Positions 30,414 through 39,041 of a stretch of 64,000 nt of DNA are shown piece by piece. The stretch lies in assembly GCF_039839375.1 (NCBI RefSeq), contig NZ_JBDOQU010000002.1:186001-250000 (forward strand), read 5' to 3'. Positions within the stretch are counted from its first letter, which is position 1; each line of letters opens with the position of its first letter. Made by a program: the position numbers and the translations under genes. The stretch comes from JBDOQU01 sp039839375. Its GTDB lineage: Bacteria > Pseudomonadota > Alphaproteobacteria > DSM-16000 > Inquilinaceae. The notes beneath the pieces are model-generated. The model searched no databases. It was not told the DNA's origin and saw nothing but the letters and a program-made list of their open reading frames with translations.

Positions 30414-31957
30414 GCGAACAGTCCGTGCAGATACCAGCGCGGCGGCCGGCCGGCCGCGAACGCGCCGTCCCGGTAGACCCAGAAGCGGCGGCCGTCGGTA
30501 TCCTCCACCCAATAGTAATCCCGGATATCCGCCGTTTCCCCTCGCCGCCACCATTCCGGGGCGATGCGTTCCGGCCCCTCGGCGCGGGAAACCTGATGGC
30601 CGATCTTCCGCCAGCGGAAGAACAGCGGCGGATCGTCCGGCACCGCCGCCGTCACCTCGATCGGCTCCGGGCAGGGCAGCAGCCGGACCGGGCGCGGCGG
30701 CAGGGAGGTCCAGTCCGCAGCGGTCCAGTCGGGGGCGCCGGGCGGGGCCGGAGCGGGAACCAGGGTCACCGCCCGCTCCGGCACATGGCTTTCCACCGGC
30801 ACGAGCTGCACCACCCGGTCGCGGCCGAGACGGTTCTGGAGCCGGTCCACCAGCTCGGCCAGCGCCGCGCCGACGCCTTCCCCATCCTCGAAACCCATCT
30901 GCCCGGCCGGCAGCGGGTCCGTCGCCGTCGCCTCCAGCACCATGGCGTCGATGCCGAAGCCGGGATCGATCCGGTCCAGCTTCTGGTCGAACAGGCGGCG
31001 CAGGTGCCGGACCGAACGGGCGGGCCGGCCGACACCGACCTCCAGCCGGCTGACGTCGCCATCGGCGCGATAGGCCGCCAGGACCAGCCTCCGCGCGCCG
31101 CGCTCCTTCAGCGCGAGGTCGCGACACAGCGCCTCCAGCAGATGCTGGAGGGAGCGGGCGATGCTTTCCGGCGCGCCGATCGGGTCGGCGAAGATCTGGT
31201 GGACCCGCCATTCGGCCGGCGGCCGGCGGGGGGAGATCGGCTCCGCCCGCCGGCCCAGCATCTGGCCCAGCCGGCGGACGGGCGTCTCTCCGCATCGCGC
31301 GGTCAGCGGGGCCGGAGGCTGGGCCGCGAGATCGGCGATCGTCCGCAGCCCCAGCCGCCCCAGATCGCCGACCAGGGCCGGGGGAAGGCGCAGCGCCGCC
31401 ACCGGCAGGGCATGCAGCGCCGCCGTCTCCCTCTCCGCCAGCAGCACGCCGCCCTCGCCATAACGCGTCCAGGCCCAGGCGGCGGCCGGCGCTCCGGCAA
31501 GGCCGATCCGCGCATGGATTCCGAACCGGCGCAGCCGGGCCGTCATATCCTCCGCCAGCGCCGCCTCTCCGCCGAACAGGTGATCGCAGCCGGTGACGTC
31601 CAGGATCAGCCCGTCCGGCCCATCGGTCGCCGCCCAGGGGCTGTAGCGGCAGGCCCATTCCGCCAGCCGGTCGAGCGCGCGGGCATCCTCGTCCGGATCG
31701 GCGGGCGCGGCTGTCAGATGGGGGACGAGCGCGCGGGCGTCGGCCAGCGGCAGGCCGGGACGCAGCCCCTCCGCCGCCGCGACGGGATCGACCGCGACGA
31801 TGGAGAGGCCGCGCTTCCCGGTCGCGGTCAGGACCAGCGGCCGGTCCCAGTCCCGGATGGCATTTCCGATGGCGGAAGCGGCCTCAGCCGGCCCGCGTCG
31901 CCGGAACCGGTCGGTCGGCCAGTGGGGCAGCCAGACGGAAAGACAGCGTCTCGTCAT
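30410..31957 (-). CDS. imuB: ImuB, Y-family polymerase homologue of the mutasome
   Basis: A 515-residue protein related to Y-family polymerases but catalytically inactive; in known systems it bridges DnaE2 to the beta clamp. It starts MTRRCLSVWLPHWPTDRF where active polymerases have an acidic DxD-type strand, so the catalytic acids are absent, as expected. VDPVAAAEGLRPGLPLADARALVPHL and WACRYSPWAATDGPDGLILDVTGCDHLFGGE are conserved. A C-terminal region rich in Trp/Tyr (WRRGETADIRDYYWVEDTDGRRFWVYRD) follows. It overlaps imuA by 74 bases and dnaE2 by four. Confidence 0.95.
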   Translation of the reverse strand: MTRRCLSVWLPHWPTDRFRRRGPAEAASAIGNAIRDWDRPLVLTATGKRGLSIVAVDPVAAAEGLRPGLPLADARALVPHLTAAPADPDEDARALDRLAEWACRYSPWAATDGPDGLILDVTGCDHLFGGEAALAEDMTARLRRFGIHARIGLAGAPAAAWAWTRYGEGGVLLAERETAALHALPVAALRLPPALVGDLGRLGLRTIADLAAQPPAPLTARCGETPVRRLGQMLGRRAEPISPRRPPAEWRVHQIFADPIGAPESIARSLQHLLEALCRDLALKERGARRLVLAAYRADGDVSRLEVGVGRPARSVRHLRRLFDQKLDRIDPGFGIDAMVLEATATDPLPAGQMGFEDGEGVGAALAELVDRLQNRLGRDRVVQLVPVESHVPERAVTLVPAPAPPGAPDWTAADWTSLPPRPVRLLPCPEPIEVTAAVPDDPPLFFRWRKIGHQVSRAEGPERIAPEWWRRGETADIRDYYWVEDTDGRRFWVYRDGAFAAGRPPRWYLHGLFA

Positions 31958-32726
31958 CCCATGAAACCTTCCATTCGCCGGGCGCGCCGCCCTGGCACCG
32001 CTGCAGGGCGAGCCGCCATCGCGCCCCCGGCTCCACCGTCCCTTCCGCCCACCATGCGGTCACGGCGGCGGACCGGACGGGCGCCGCGCCGCCGGCGGAC
32101 AGCAGCAGCGCCGTCACCCCCCGACTTTCGGCCGCCAGTTGCAGGCGGCGCGTCGCCGTCAGGTCCGGAGACAGTCCCTCGCCGATCACCGCCGCCATGT
32201 CCGGGCACCTCAAGCCTTCCTCCATGGCCCACAGCGCATCGACGGGGCGCCGCGTCTCGACCAGGAAAAGACGATCCGGCGGCAGGCCGAACCGGGCCAG
32301 CCCCGGCCCGTAGGGCGCATCCGCCAGCCCCGCCCCATGGCGCGGCCGGCACCACAGGACGATCCCCTCCGCCCCGGCCAGACGGCCGGCCAGCGCCGAA
32401 CCGACGCCGAAGACCGTCCCGTCGCCGAACGGCCCGGCCAGGGCATGCAGCCGTCCGCGCGGCAACCCGCCCCAGGGCAGGGCGGAATCGATCCCTTGCG
32501 CCCCGAACGGCACGACCCCATAGGACCGCGCCGCCTGGCCTTGTCCGATGGCCTCTCTCAGCCGGTCAATCCGCGCCTGCTTCTCCGGATCGATCGGAGA
32601 GGGAGGCGCGATGCGCCGGCTCCCCGGAAACGGCACGATCTTGCCGGTCTCCCGAAGCTCCGACAGGGAAACGATGTAGCGATCTTTATAGCTGGCTTCG
32701 GCCATGGCGACAGGAACAATGTTCAT
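31884..32726 (-). CDS. imuA: ImuA, RecA-like SOS mutasome protein
   Basis: A 280-residue RecA/SulA-related protein and the first gene of imuA-imuB-dnaE2. Recognisable parts are FGAQGIDSALPWGGLPRGRLHALAGPFGDGTVFGVGSALA (degenerate P-loop area), EGIVLWCRPRHGAGLADAPYGPGLARFGLPPDRLFLVETRRPVDALWAMEEGLRC and LTATRRLQLAAESRGVTALLL. ATG 32726 falls inside a LexA box, so ATG 32705 (MAEASYKD) may be the true start; neither has a strong Shine-Dalgarno. Confidence 0.92.
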   Translation of the reverse strand: MNIVPVAMAEASYKDRYIVSLSELRETGKIVPFPGSRRIAPPSPIDPEKQARIDRLREAIGQGQAARSYGVVPFGAQGIDSALPWGGLPRGRLHALAGPFGDGTVFGVGSALAGRLAGAEGIVLWCRPRHGAGLADAPYGPGLARFGLPPDRLFLVETRRPVDALWAMEEGLRCPDMAAVIGEGLSPDLTATRRLQLAAESRGVTALLLSAGGAAPVRSAAVTAWWAEGTVEPGARWRLALQRCQGGAPGEWKVSWDDETLSFRLAAPLADRPVPATRAG

Positions 32727-32735
32727 GATTTGTTC
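32721..32735. promoter_or_regulatory. LexA (SOS) box of the imuA-imuB-dnaE2 operon
   Basis: The sequence GTTC-ATGATTT-GTTC matches exactly the alphaproteobacterial LexA consensus GTTC-N7-GTTC. It overlaps the furthest upstream imuA ATG (32724-32726), so LexA would sit on the transcription start region. It also lies about 100 bases in front of the divergent small ORF at 32835. Confidence 0.85.
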
Positions 32736-32834
32736 TCTATTGATTCCGACTCATGGAGAAGGAGTCAATGATCGCCATTCATGGCTTGCCTTTTCCTGCC
32801 CGCCGCACGAATAGTCAGACAGCAGGAGAGAAGC

Positions 32835-33044
32835 ATGGCTGATCCGGAACAGACGCCCCCGTCGCCCCCGATACAGGAGCCTCCCTCGTCTCCCTTCTCC
32901 GGAAATCCTCCCTGGGAGAGCTGGATGTTGAACGGGAACAGGATCGGGGACGGGATGACCGTGTCCTCGGAATTCAGCCGCGTTCGTTCGCTTCCCCGCG
33001 ATCGAACCGGAATCCCGCAGGCAATCGCCCGCGATAACGCCTGA
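32835..33044 (+). CDS. Small Pro/Ser-rich protein, unknown
   Basis: A 69-residue ORF begins MADPEQTPPSPPIQEPPSSPFSGNPPWESW after a strong Shine-Dalgarno (AGGAGAGAAGC). It has no signal peptide or membrane helix and should be disordered. It is divergent from imuA with the LexA box between them, so SOS control is possible. Its 3' end overlaps the convergent ORF at 32974-33291 by 71 bases, so at least one of the two ends may be misjudged. No family recognised. Confidence 0.5.
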   Translation: MADPEQTPPSPPIQEPPSSPFSGNPPWESWMLNGNRIGDGMTVSSEFSRVRSLPRDRTGIPQAIARDNA

Positions 33045-33291
33045 TGCGGCGCAAGGATTCCTGTCTCTTCAGCTTCTCATCCATAACATTCTCCGTCGGC
33101 CGCCGTCTCGCCATCAGACCCGGCCCGGCGGGATAATCCACGCCCGCCTCGTCGCCCCTGCGCCGCCACGCATCGGCGCGGGAGAGGCGAAGCCAGTTCC
33201 AGAGGTTGAGCAGGAAGGCCACGCCGAAGCCGGCCGCGTAGATGGCGATGACCCAGGGATTGGGATCGTTCGCCTGCGCAGGGTCGGGCAT
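32974..33291 (-). CDS. Small single-helix membrane protein, unknown
   Basis: A 105-residue ORF with one predicted helix near the N-terminus (PWVIAIYAAGFGVAFLLNLWNWLRL, about 12-36). A basic cytoplasmic tail follows, rich in Arg (DEKLKRQESLRRIRRYRGRLPAGFRF). It starts 13 bases after the peroxiredoxin stop on the same strand, which suggests one transcript. The last 71 bases overlap the opposite ORF at 32835-33044. No family recognised. Confidence 0.5.
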   Translation of the reverse strand: MPDPAQANDPNPWVIAIYAAGFGVAFLLNLWNWLRLSRADAWRRRGDEAGVDYPAGPGLMARRRPTENVMDEKLKRQESLRRIRRYRGRLPAGFRFDRGEANERG

Positions 33292-33304
33292 CGGCGGTCC
33301 GCCT

Positions 33305-33787
33305 TCAGAGGCTTTCGAGGATGGCGTCGGCGCCGGAGACGGTGACGCCCGGCCCGTCCTCGACCGCGACCTTCGTCACCTTGCCGTCCTCCGCCACCAG
33401 GGCGAAGCGCTTGACCCGCTTGCCCAGCCCGTGGGCCGCGCCGTCCATTTCCAGCCCCAGCTTGCGGGTGAGGTCGCCATTACCGTCGGGCAGCAGGCGG
33501 ATCGCGCCGTTGACTTCCGTCTTCTCGCCCCAGGCCTTCATGACGAAGGGATCGTTGACCGCCATGCAGACGACCTCATCCACGCCCTTGGCCTTGAAAT
33601 CGTCCAGCCGGTCCAGATAGCCGGGCAGGTGGCGGGCGGAGCAGGTAGGCGTGAAGGCGCCCGGAACGGCGAACATCACGATTTTCCTGCCGGCGAATAT
33701 CTCGTCGGTCGTGATCTCCGCCATGCCGTCCTGGGTCAGGTGCTTGAGCGTGACGGAGGGAATCTTGTCGCCGGGCTGGATGGTCAT
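33305..33787 (-). CDS. Peroxiredoxin (Prx5 / AhpE-like redoxin)
   Basis: A 160-residue thiol peroxidase that reduces hydroperoxides in the cytosol. The peroxidatic Cys lies in VPGAFTPTCSARHLPGY (about 47), the signature of the Prx5 group. Supporting motifs are VVCMAVNDPFVMKAWGE and RFALVAEDGKVTKVAVEDGPG. ATG 33787 (MTIQPGDKIP) follows AGGAACG. It lies directly beyond the ScsB-like thiol reductase gene on the same strand, consistent with a thiol-redox role. Confidence 0.92.
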   Translation of the reverse strand: MTIQPGDKIPSVTLKHLTQDGMAEITTDEIFAGRKIVMFAVPGAFTPTCSARHLPGYLDRLDDFKAKGVDEVVCMAVNDPFVMKAWGEKTEVNGAIRLLPDGNGDLTRKLGLEMDGAAHGLGKRVKRFALVAEDGKVTKVAVEDGPGVTVSGADAILESL

Positions 33788-33859
33788 CTGGCGTTCCTGA
33801 AATAGGTGGCTGGAGATTAGAAGCCCGAACGGGCCTTTTGACAACTGGTGCGGCCGGGA

Positions 33860-35971
33860 TCAGCTTTCCAGCCCCGCCTGGGCCAGCGCATCCATCACCG
33901 CTTCCTCGGTGAGGATCTCGGGCAAGGGGATGCCCTCCGGCGCGGCCGGACCATAGACGATGTTGAACGGTATGCCGTAGCGGCCATGATCGGCCAGATA
34001 GGCGGCGATCCCGTCGTCCGGCGATGTCCAATCCGCCCGCATCGGCGTCACGCCCTCGCCGTCCAGCGCGTCCGCGACCGCGCCTCTCTGCAGCACGAGC
34101 GTCTTGTTCGCCTGGCAGGTGATGCACCAGTCGGCCGTCACGTCGACGAAGACGACCCGCCCGTCCGCCACCAGCCGACCGATGGCGTCGCGGTCGAAGG
34201 CAGTCCAGTCGCCCGAGGCGGCGGACTCCGTCTCCCGCGCGGTCGCGGAATGATCGAACGCGCCCGGAACGACGAAAGCGCCGAGCGCCAGCGCCGCCGC
34301 CACCAGCGCCCCCGCCCACCGCGCGCCGCCGGCGAACCGGCCTCTCGCCCACAGGATGAGGGTCAGGACGACCATCATCAGCCCGACCGCGATCGCCGCC
34401 GGGGCCGAAAGCTGGGCCGCCAGCACGCTCAACAGCCAGAGCGCCGTCGCCGCCAGGAACAGGCTGAGGATGCGGCGCAGGACGATCATCCAGCGCCCCG
34501 GCCGAGGCAGCGCCGCCGCCAGTTTCGGAAACGCCGCGACCGCCAGATAGGGCAGCGCGAGGCCGAGGCCCAGCGCCGTGAAGATCGCCAGAATCTCCAC
34601 CGGCCCGCGCGACAGCGCGAAACCGACGGCCGTGCCCAGGAAGGGGGCCGAACAGGGCGTGGCCAGCAGGGTGGCGAAGGCCCCCGTGGCGAAGGATCCC
34701 GCAAGCCCGTTCCCGGTCAGCCGGCCCGCCCGGTCGGCGATCACCGAGGGCAACCGGATCTCGAACAGGCCCAGCAGGTTGCAGGCGAACAGCGTGAGGA
34801 TGACGACCATGGCGACGATGAACAGCGGCTGCTGGAACTGGATGCCCCAGCCGACCGCGCCGCCCGCCGCCCTGGCCGCGATTGCAGCAGCGGCCAGCCC
34901 CATGAAGGAGACGAGTATGCCGGCGGAGGATGCGAGGAAGCCGAGCCGGACCCGCCCCGGCGATTGTCCGCCATAGCCGGCCACCGACAAGAGCTTGATC
35001 GACAGCACCGGCAGCACGCAGGGCATCAGGTTCAGGATCAGCCCGCCCAGCAGGGCGATACCCAGCATAGTTGGAAATCCAGGACCGGACGCCATCGCCG
35101 TGGCCTCCACCGTCGCCGCCTGCTCCATCGACCGCGCGCCGTCGACCAGCGTGATCGTCACCGGCGCGCCGGCGAGGCTGGCGGCATCGTTCGGCGTCTG
35201 GAGGATCGGCAGGGTGGCGGTCAGCCGGTCGCCGGATACCCTCATCTCCGGCGCGCCGAAGGCCCAGAAGAGATCGGTGGTCTCGACGAAGATGTCGGGC
35301 GCCTCGAACGGCTCCCGCGCGGTCGCGGTGACGACCAGCGCGTCCTCACCTTCCAGCGTGATGGCCCCAAGCGACAATCCGCTCGCCGCGCCGTCACCCG
35401 GCACGCGGGAGGCATGGCGCTCGATCAGGTTTGCCGCCTCCCCGTCCACCGAAGCCGGGCCGGCCGGAATGTCGAGCGCGAGATCGAAGGTGGCCGGGAT
35501 GCAGAGGTCGGCGCAGACCAGCAGATCCGCCCGGGCGGAAAGGGCAAGCGGCGCGCCCGCAATCTCCGGCGTCAGGGTGAGCGGAAAGACCACCTCATGC
35601 TCATACCCGAACGTCTGAAGCCCGAAGAGGGTGAAGCGATGGGGAGCGGGGAACGCCATGTTGGCGTCGGCCAGGTTCGTCGAACCCGTCCAGTCGACCT
35701 CCGGCGGAAGGCCGGCGTCGCCGGGGGATCGCCAGTAGGTCTTCCACCCGTCCGGCAGCACGACATGAAGGCCGGCGGGCACAGATTCAAGCTCGCCCGC
35801 GCCGTCGACGGCGGCAATCAGGCGCCCCTCCACGACCACACCCGGCATCAACTCGACCCGCGCCCAATCGCCCTCGGCGGCCTGCACTGCGCCGGCCGCG
35901 AGACCGGCGGCCAGGAAACCGGCGGCGGCCGCGAGATATGCTGGGAAACGGGCTATCATGGTGCTGATCAT
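33860..35971 (-). CDS. ScsB/DsbD-type thiol:disulfide interchange protein
   Basis: A 703-residue inner-membrane electron conduit carrying reducing power to the periplasm. Domains in order: signal peptide (to about 32); a DsbC/DsbD-alpha-like periplasmic domain (VVLPDGWKTYWRSPGDAGLPPEVDW and CADLCIPATFDL with a Cys pair, to about 290); eight membrane helices with the Cys motifs LNLMPCVLPVLSIK and LATPCSAPFLGTAVGFAL; and a C-terminal thioredoxin domain with VTADWCITCQANK (CxxC). Its long N-domain resembles ScsB more than classic DsbD. ATG 35959 is an alternative start. It is divergent from yqgE. Confidence 0.92.
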   Translation of the reverse strand: MISTMIARFPAYLAAAAGFLAAGLAAGAVQAAEGDWARVELMPGVVVEGRLIAAVDGAGELESVPAGLHVVLPDGWKTYWRSPGDAGLPPEVDWTGSTNLADANMAFPAPHRFTLFGLQTFGYEHEVVFPLTLTPEIAGAPLALSARADLLVCADLCIPATFDLALDIPAGPASVDGEAANLIERHASRVPGDGAASGLSLGAITLEGEDALVVTATAREPFEAPDIFVETTDLFWAFGAPEMRVSGDRLTATLPILQTPNDAASLAGAPVTITLVDGARSMEQAATVEATAMASGPGFPTMLGIALLGGLILNLMPCVLPVLSIKLLSVAGYGGQSPGRVRLGFLASSAGILVSFMGLAAAAIAARAAGGAVGWGIQFQQPLFIVAMVVILTLFACNLLGLFEIRLPSVIADRAGRLTGNGLAGSFATGAFATLLATPCSAPFLGTAVGFALSRGPVEILAIFTALGLGLALPYLAVAAFPKLAAALPRPGRWMIVLRRILSLFLAATALWLLSVLAAQLSAPAAIAVGLMMVVLTLILWARGRFAGGARWAGALVAAALALGAFVVPGAFDHSATARETESAASGDWTAFDRDAIGRLVADGRVVFVDVTADWCITCQANKTLVLQRGAVADALDGEGVTPMRADWTSPDDGIAAYLADHGRYGIPFNIVYGPAAPEGIPLPEILTEEAVMDALAQAGLES

Positions 35972-36079
35972 ATAGAGTTTTTGGGACGGAATTTCTCACA
36001 TTCCCGTGCCGGCCGCGTCATTCGGCCCTACATGTATTGAAAGCCCTCTCAACGAAGAGAGCCCCCGGCGCCCACGGAC

Positions 36080-36661
36080 ATGTCCATGACGGAAGAGAAG
36101 AATATAGAACATTATCTGGCCGGTCAGTTGCTGATCGCCATGCCGACCATGAGCGACCCGCGCTTCGCGCGCAGCGTGATCTATCTCTGCGCCCACAGCG
36201 AGGAAGGGGCGATGGGGCTGGTGGTCAACAAGCCCCTGCCCTCGATCAGCTTCACCGAACTTCTGGAGCAGTTGGGCATCGAGGGCGACGAGGTCACCCA
36301 GACCGCGCGGGTCCATTTCGGCGGACCAGTCGAAAGCGGACGGGGATTCGTCCTCCATTCCGGCGATTTCAAGCGGGAAGGCACCATGATGGTCGGCGAG
36401 GACGTGGCGCTGACCGCCACGATCGACATATTGCGCGCCATCGCCGCCGGAGACGGCCCGCGCCGCCACCTGCTGGCGCTGGGCTACGCAAGCTGGGCGC
36501 CCGGGCAGCTCGACGAGGAGATCCAGTCCAACGGCTGGCTGAACGCCCCGCCGGACGAGGCGATCCTGTTCGACCCCGACCTGTCGACCAAATGGGAGCG
36601 CGCCATAGCCAAGCTGGGCGTCAGCCCCTCCATGCTCTCGGGCGACGCCGGCCACGCTTAA
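36080..36661 (+). CDS. yqgE: UPF0301 / AlgH family protein YqgE
   Basis: A 193-residue protein of the DUF179 family. Hallmarks are YLAGQLLIAMPTMSDPRFARSVIYLCAHSEEGAMGLVVNKPL, VHFGGPVESGRGFVLHSGDF and LALGYASWAPGQLDEEIQSNGWL. The biochemical function is unknown; AlgH has been linked to alginate regulation in pseudomonads. ATG 36086 (MTEEKN) is an equally good start. The divergent ScsB neighbour is common in this class. Confidence 0.93.
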   Translation: MSMTEEKNIEHYLAGQLLIAMPTMSDPRFARSVIYLCAHSEEGAMGLVVNKPLPSISFTELLEQLGIEGDEVTQTARVHFGGPVESGRGFVLHSGDFKREGTMMVGEDVALTATIDILRAIAAGDGPRRHLLALGYASWAPGQLDEEIQSNGWLNAPPDEAILFDPDLSTKWERAIAKLGVSPSMLSGDAGHA

Positions 36662-36800
36662 GTCAGAATAGTGGTGACGATTCTTCGCGGTCTCGCGTAA
36701 ATAGATGGGAGGCAGGTTCTATCGGTGCAGGGACATGGACGCGCGTTTTCCCTGATCGGCGCTATATTCATCAATGATATTGTGACGGAGGGATCCGGCA

Positions 36801-36968
36801 ATGACTCAGGTCAACAAGCTGGAAATCAATGAAGCGCGCCAGACGCTCTTGAGGGATTCAAGAACGGGTGAGCTCCTTCATAAGCCGAAAGCCCCCGCGA
36901 TCCGCGAGATGACGAAGGGCGGCTGGACGGTAAAGGAATGCGGGTCGGAACGGCCGGCGACCCGGTAA
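36801..36968 (+). CDS. Small ORF, 55 residues, unknown
   Basis: The product reads MTQVNKLEINEARQTLLRDS, then RTGELLHKPKAPAIREMTKG and GWTVKECGSERPATR. A strong Shine-Dalgarno (GGAGGGAT) precedes the ATG, and an AT-rich promoter-like stretch with TATATT lies about 35 bases upstream. It is soluble and charged, with no recognised family. A second small ORF follows 45 bases downstream. Confidence 0.5.
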   Translation: MTQVNKLEINEARQTLLRDSRTGELLHKPKAPAIREMTKGGWTVKECGSERPATR

Positions 36969-37013
36969 CGAGCTGAATCTCACGAAGAAGAATTAGGCGG
37001 CGAGGTTCTTCAG

Positions 37014-37139
37014 ATGACGGATCAAAAGCCCAAACCGGTCGATCGACCGAAGGAATCTGCGGTTCAGCAGAAACCGTCTCCCCCTCCGACCCAGACGGTC
37101 ATGAAGGGGGATAATCAACCTCCGACGAAGCGAGCTTGA
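37014..37139 (+). CDS. Small ORF, 41 residues, Pro/Lys-rich, unknown
   Basis: The product reads MTDQKPKPVDRPKESAVQQK, then PSPPPTQTVMKGDNQPPTKRA. GAGG lies about ten bases upstream. The composition (Pro, Lys, Gln) predicts disorder. It may be co-transcribed with the 55-residue ORF. It ends 15 bases before the convergent typA stop. Support is by start signals and position only. Confidence 0.4.
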   Translation: MTDQKPKPVDRPKESAVQQKPSPPPTQTVMKGDNQPPTKRA

Positions 37140-37153
37140 CGGCGGAGTGATTC

Positions 37154-38983
37154 CTACCCCGCCTCTGCCCGGCGGCTTTCGCGCTTGCGCTCGTGGGGGT
37201 CGAGGAGGCGCTTGCGCAGGCGGATCGAGGTCGGGGTGACCTCCACCAGCTCGTCATCGTTGATGTAGGCCAGCGCCTTCTCCAGCGTCATCTGGATCGG
37301 CGGGGTGAGGCGCACGGCCTCATCCTTGCCCGACGCGCGCATGTTGGTGAGCTGCTTGCCCTTCAGCACGTTGACTTCCAGGTCGTTGCCGCGGGTGTGC
37401 TCGCCGATGATCATGCCCTGATAGACGCGGGTCTGCGGCTCGATCAGCATCGGGCCGCGATCCTCGAGGTTCCACAGCGCGTAGGCCACCGCCTCGCCCT
37501 GGGCGTTGGAGATCAGGACGCCGGTGTGGCGGCTGGCGATCTGGCCCTTGTAGGGCGCGTAGGAATGGAACATCCGGTTGAGGATGCCGGTGCCGCGCGT
37601 GTCGGTCATGAACTCACCATGGTAGCCGATCAGGCCGCGCGTCGGCACATGCATGACCAGACGCTGCTTGCCGCCGCCGGAGGGCCGCATCTCCACCAGG
37701 TCGCCCTTCCGCTCCGACAGCTTCTGGACCACAACGCCGGAGAATTCCTCGTCAACGTCGACCTGGATCTCCTCCACCGGCTCAAGCTGCTGGCCGGTCT
37801 GGGCGTCGGTCTTCATGACCACGCGCGGCCGGCTGATCGACAGTTCGAACCCCTCCCGGCGCATCGTCTCGATCAGGATGGCGAGCTGCAGTTCCCCGCG
37901 TCCCGCGACCTCGAAGCTGTCCTTGCCCTCGGCTTCGGAGATGCGGAGCGCGACATTGCCCTCCGCCTCGCGCAGCAGCCGGTCGCGGATGACGCGGGAG
38001 GTGACCTTGTCGCCCTCGGTCCCGGCCAGCGGGCTGTCGTTGACGGCGAAGCTCATCGCCAGCGTCGGCGGATCGATGGGCTGGGCGAACAGGGGCGTCT
38101 CCACGGCCGGATCGCACAGCGTGTCGGCGACGGTGGCCTTCGACAGCCCGGCGATGGCGACGATGTCGCCCGCCTCCCCGGCCTCGATCGGCTGGCGCTC
38201 CAGTCCGCGGAAGGCCAGCACCTTCGAGACGCGGCCCACCTCCACCACCTTGCCGTCGCGCGACAGAGCCTTGACCGCCATGTTCGGCCGGACGGTCCCG
38301 CTATGGATGCGCCCGGTCAGCACCCGGCCCAGATAGGGGTTGGCCTCCAGCGTCGTCGCCAGGAGGGTGAAGGGCTTGTCGGCCTCCACCACCGGCGCCG
38401 GCACATGGCTCAGGATCAGGTCGAACAGCGGCCGCATGTCCTTGCGCTCGGCGTCCGGATCGTCCGCCGCCCAGCCCTGCTTGGCCGATGCGTAGAGGAC
38501 GGGGAAATCGAGCTGGTCCTCATTGGCGTCCAAGGCCGCGAACAGGTCGAACACCTCGTCCAGCACCTCGTTGGCGCGCTGGTCAGGCTTGTCGACCTTG
38601 TTGATCAGCACGATCGGCCGCAGGCCCAGCTTCAGCGCCTTGCCCAGCACGAACTTGGTCTGGGGCATCGGCCCTTCCGAAGCGTCGACCAGCACCACGA
38701 CGCCGTCGACCATGTTCAGGATGCGCTCCACCTCGCCGCCGAAATCGGCGTGGCCCGGCGTGTCGACGATGTTGATCCGCTGGCCGTTCCACAGCAGCGA
38801 GGTGCATTTCGCCAGGATGGTGATCCCGCGCTCGCGCTCCAGATCGTTGGAATCCATCACCCGCTCGGCCACCTGCTGGTTCTCGCGGAACGCGCCGGAC
38901 TGGCGGAGGAGGACGTCGATAAGGCTGGTCTTGCCATGATCGACGTGCGCGATGATGGCGATGTTGCGGAGGTCCGTCGTCAA
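37154..38983 (-). CDS. typA: Ribosome-associated GTPase TypA/BipA
   Basis: A 609-residue translational GTPase that binds the 70S ribosome and supports 50S assembly under stress. GTPase motifs are AHVDHGKTSLIDVLL (G1), RGITI (G2), DTPGHADFGGEVERIL (G3) and LINKVDKPDQR (G4). EF-G-like domains II, III and V follow, ending in the family-specific C-terminal domain with GLIGYHGEFMTDTRGTGILNR and GEHTRGNDLEVNVLKGKQLTNMRASG. Length is normal. It is divergent from tamA across 255 bases. Confidence 0.97.
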   Translation of the reverse strand: MTTDLRNIAIIAHVDHGKTSLIDVLLRQSGAFRENQQVAERVMDSNDLERERGITILAKCTSLLWNGQRINIVDTPGHADFGGEVERILNMVDGVVVLVDASEGPMPQTKFVLGKALKLGLRPIVLINKVDKPDQRANEVLDEVFDLFAALDANEDQLDFPVLYASAKQGWAADDPDAERKDMRPLFDLILSHVPAPVVEADKPFTLLATTLEANPYLGRVLTGRIHSGTVRPNMAVKALSRDGKVVEVGRVSKVLAFRGLERQPIEAGEAGDIVAIAGLSKATVADTLCDPAVETPLFAQPIDPPTLAMSFAVNDSPLAGTEGDKVTSRVIRDRLLREAEGNVALRISEAEGKDSFEVAGRGELQLAILIETMRREGFELSISRPRVVMKTDAQTGQQLEPVEEIQVDVDEEFSGVVVQKLSERKGDLVEMRPSGGGKQRLVMHVPTRGLIGYHGEFMTDTRGTGILNRMFHSYAPYKGQIASRHTGVLISNAQGEAVAYALWNLEDRGPMLIEPQTRVYQGMIIGEHTRGNDLEVNVLKGKQLTNMRASGKDEAVRLTPPIQMTLEKALAYINDDELVEVTPTSIRLRKRLLDPHERKRESRRAEAG

Positions 38984-38990
38984 AAAAATC

Positions 38991-39041
38991 GTCCCGTCAA
39001 ATAAGATGGTTGGGGGCGGGATGATGATTGTCCCGTCGAAT
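38991..39041. repeat. Direct repeat in the typA upstream region
   Basis: GTCCCGTCAAAT (38991-39002) and GTCCCGTCGAAT (39030-39041) are 11/12 identical and 39 bases apart, immediately in front of typA. They could be paired regulator sites or an accidental duplication. The rest of the 255-base typA-tamA gap shows nothing else I can support. Confidence 0.35.

Noticed and set aside
30414..31658. Upstream extension of dnaE2
   Set aside because: The frame is open but translates as an Arg/Gly/Pro-rich shadow of imuB. The conserved PHP domain begins at ATG 30413, which also overlaps the imuB stop.
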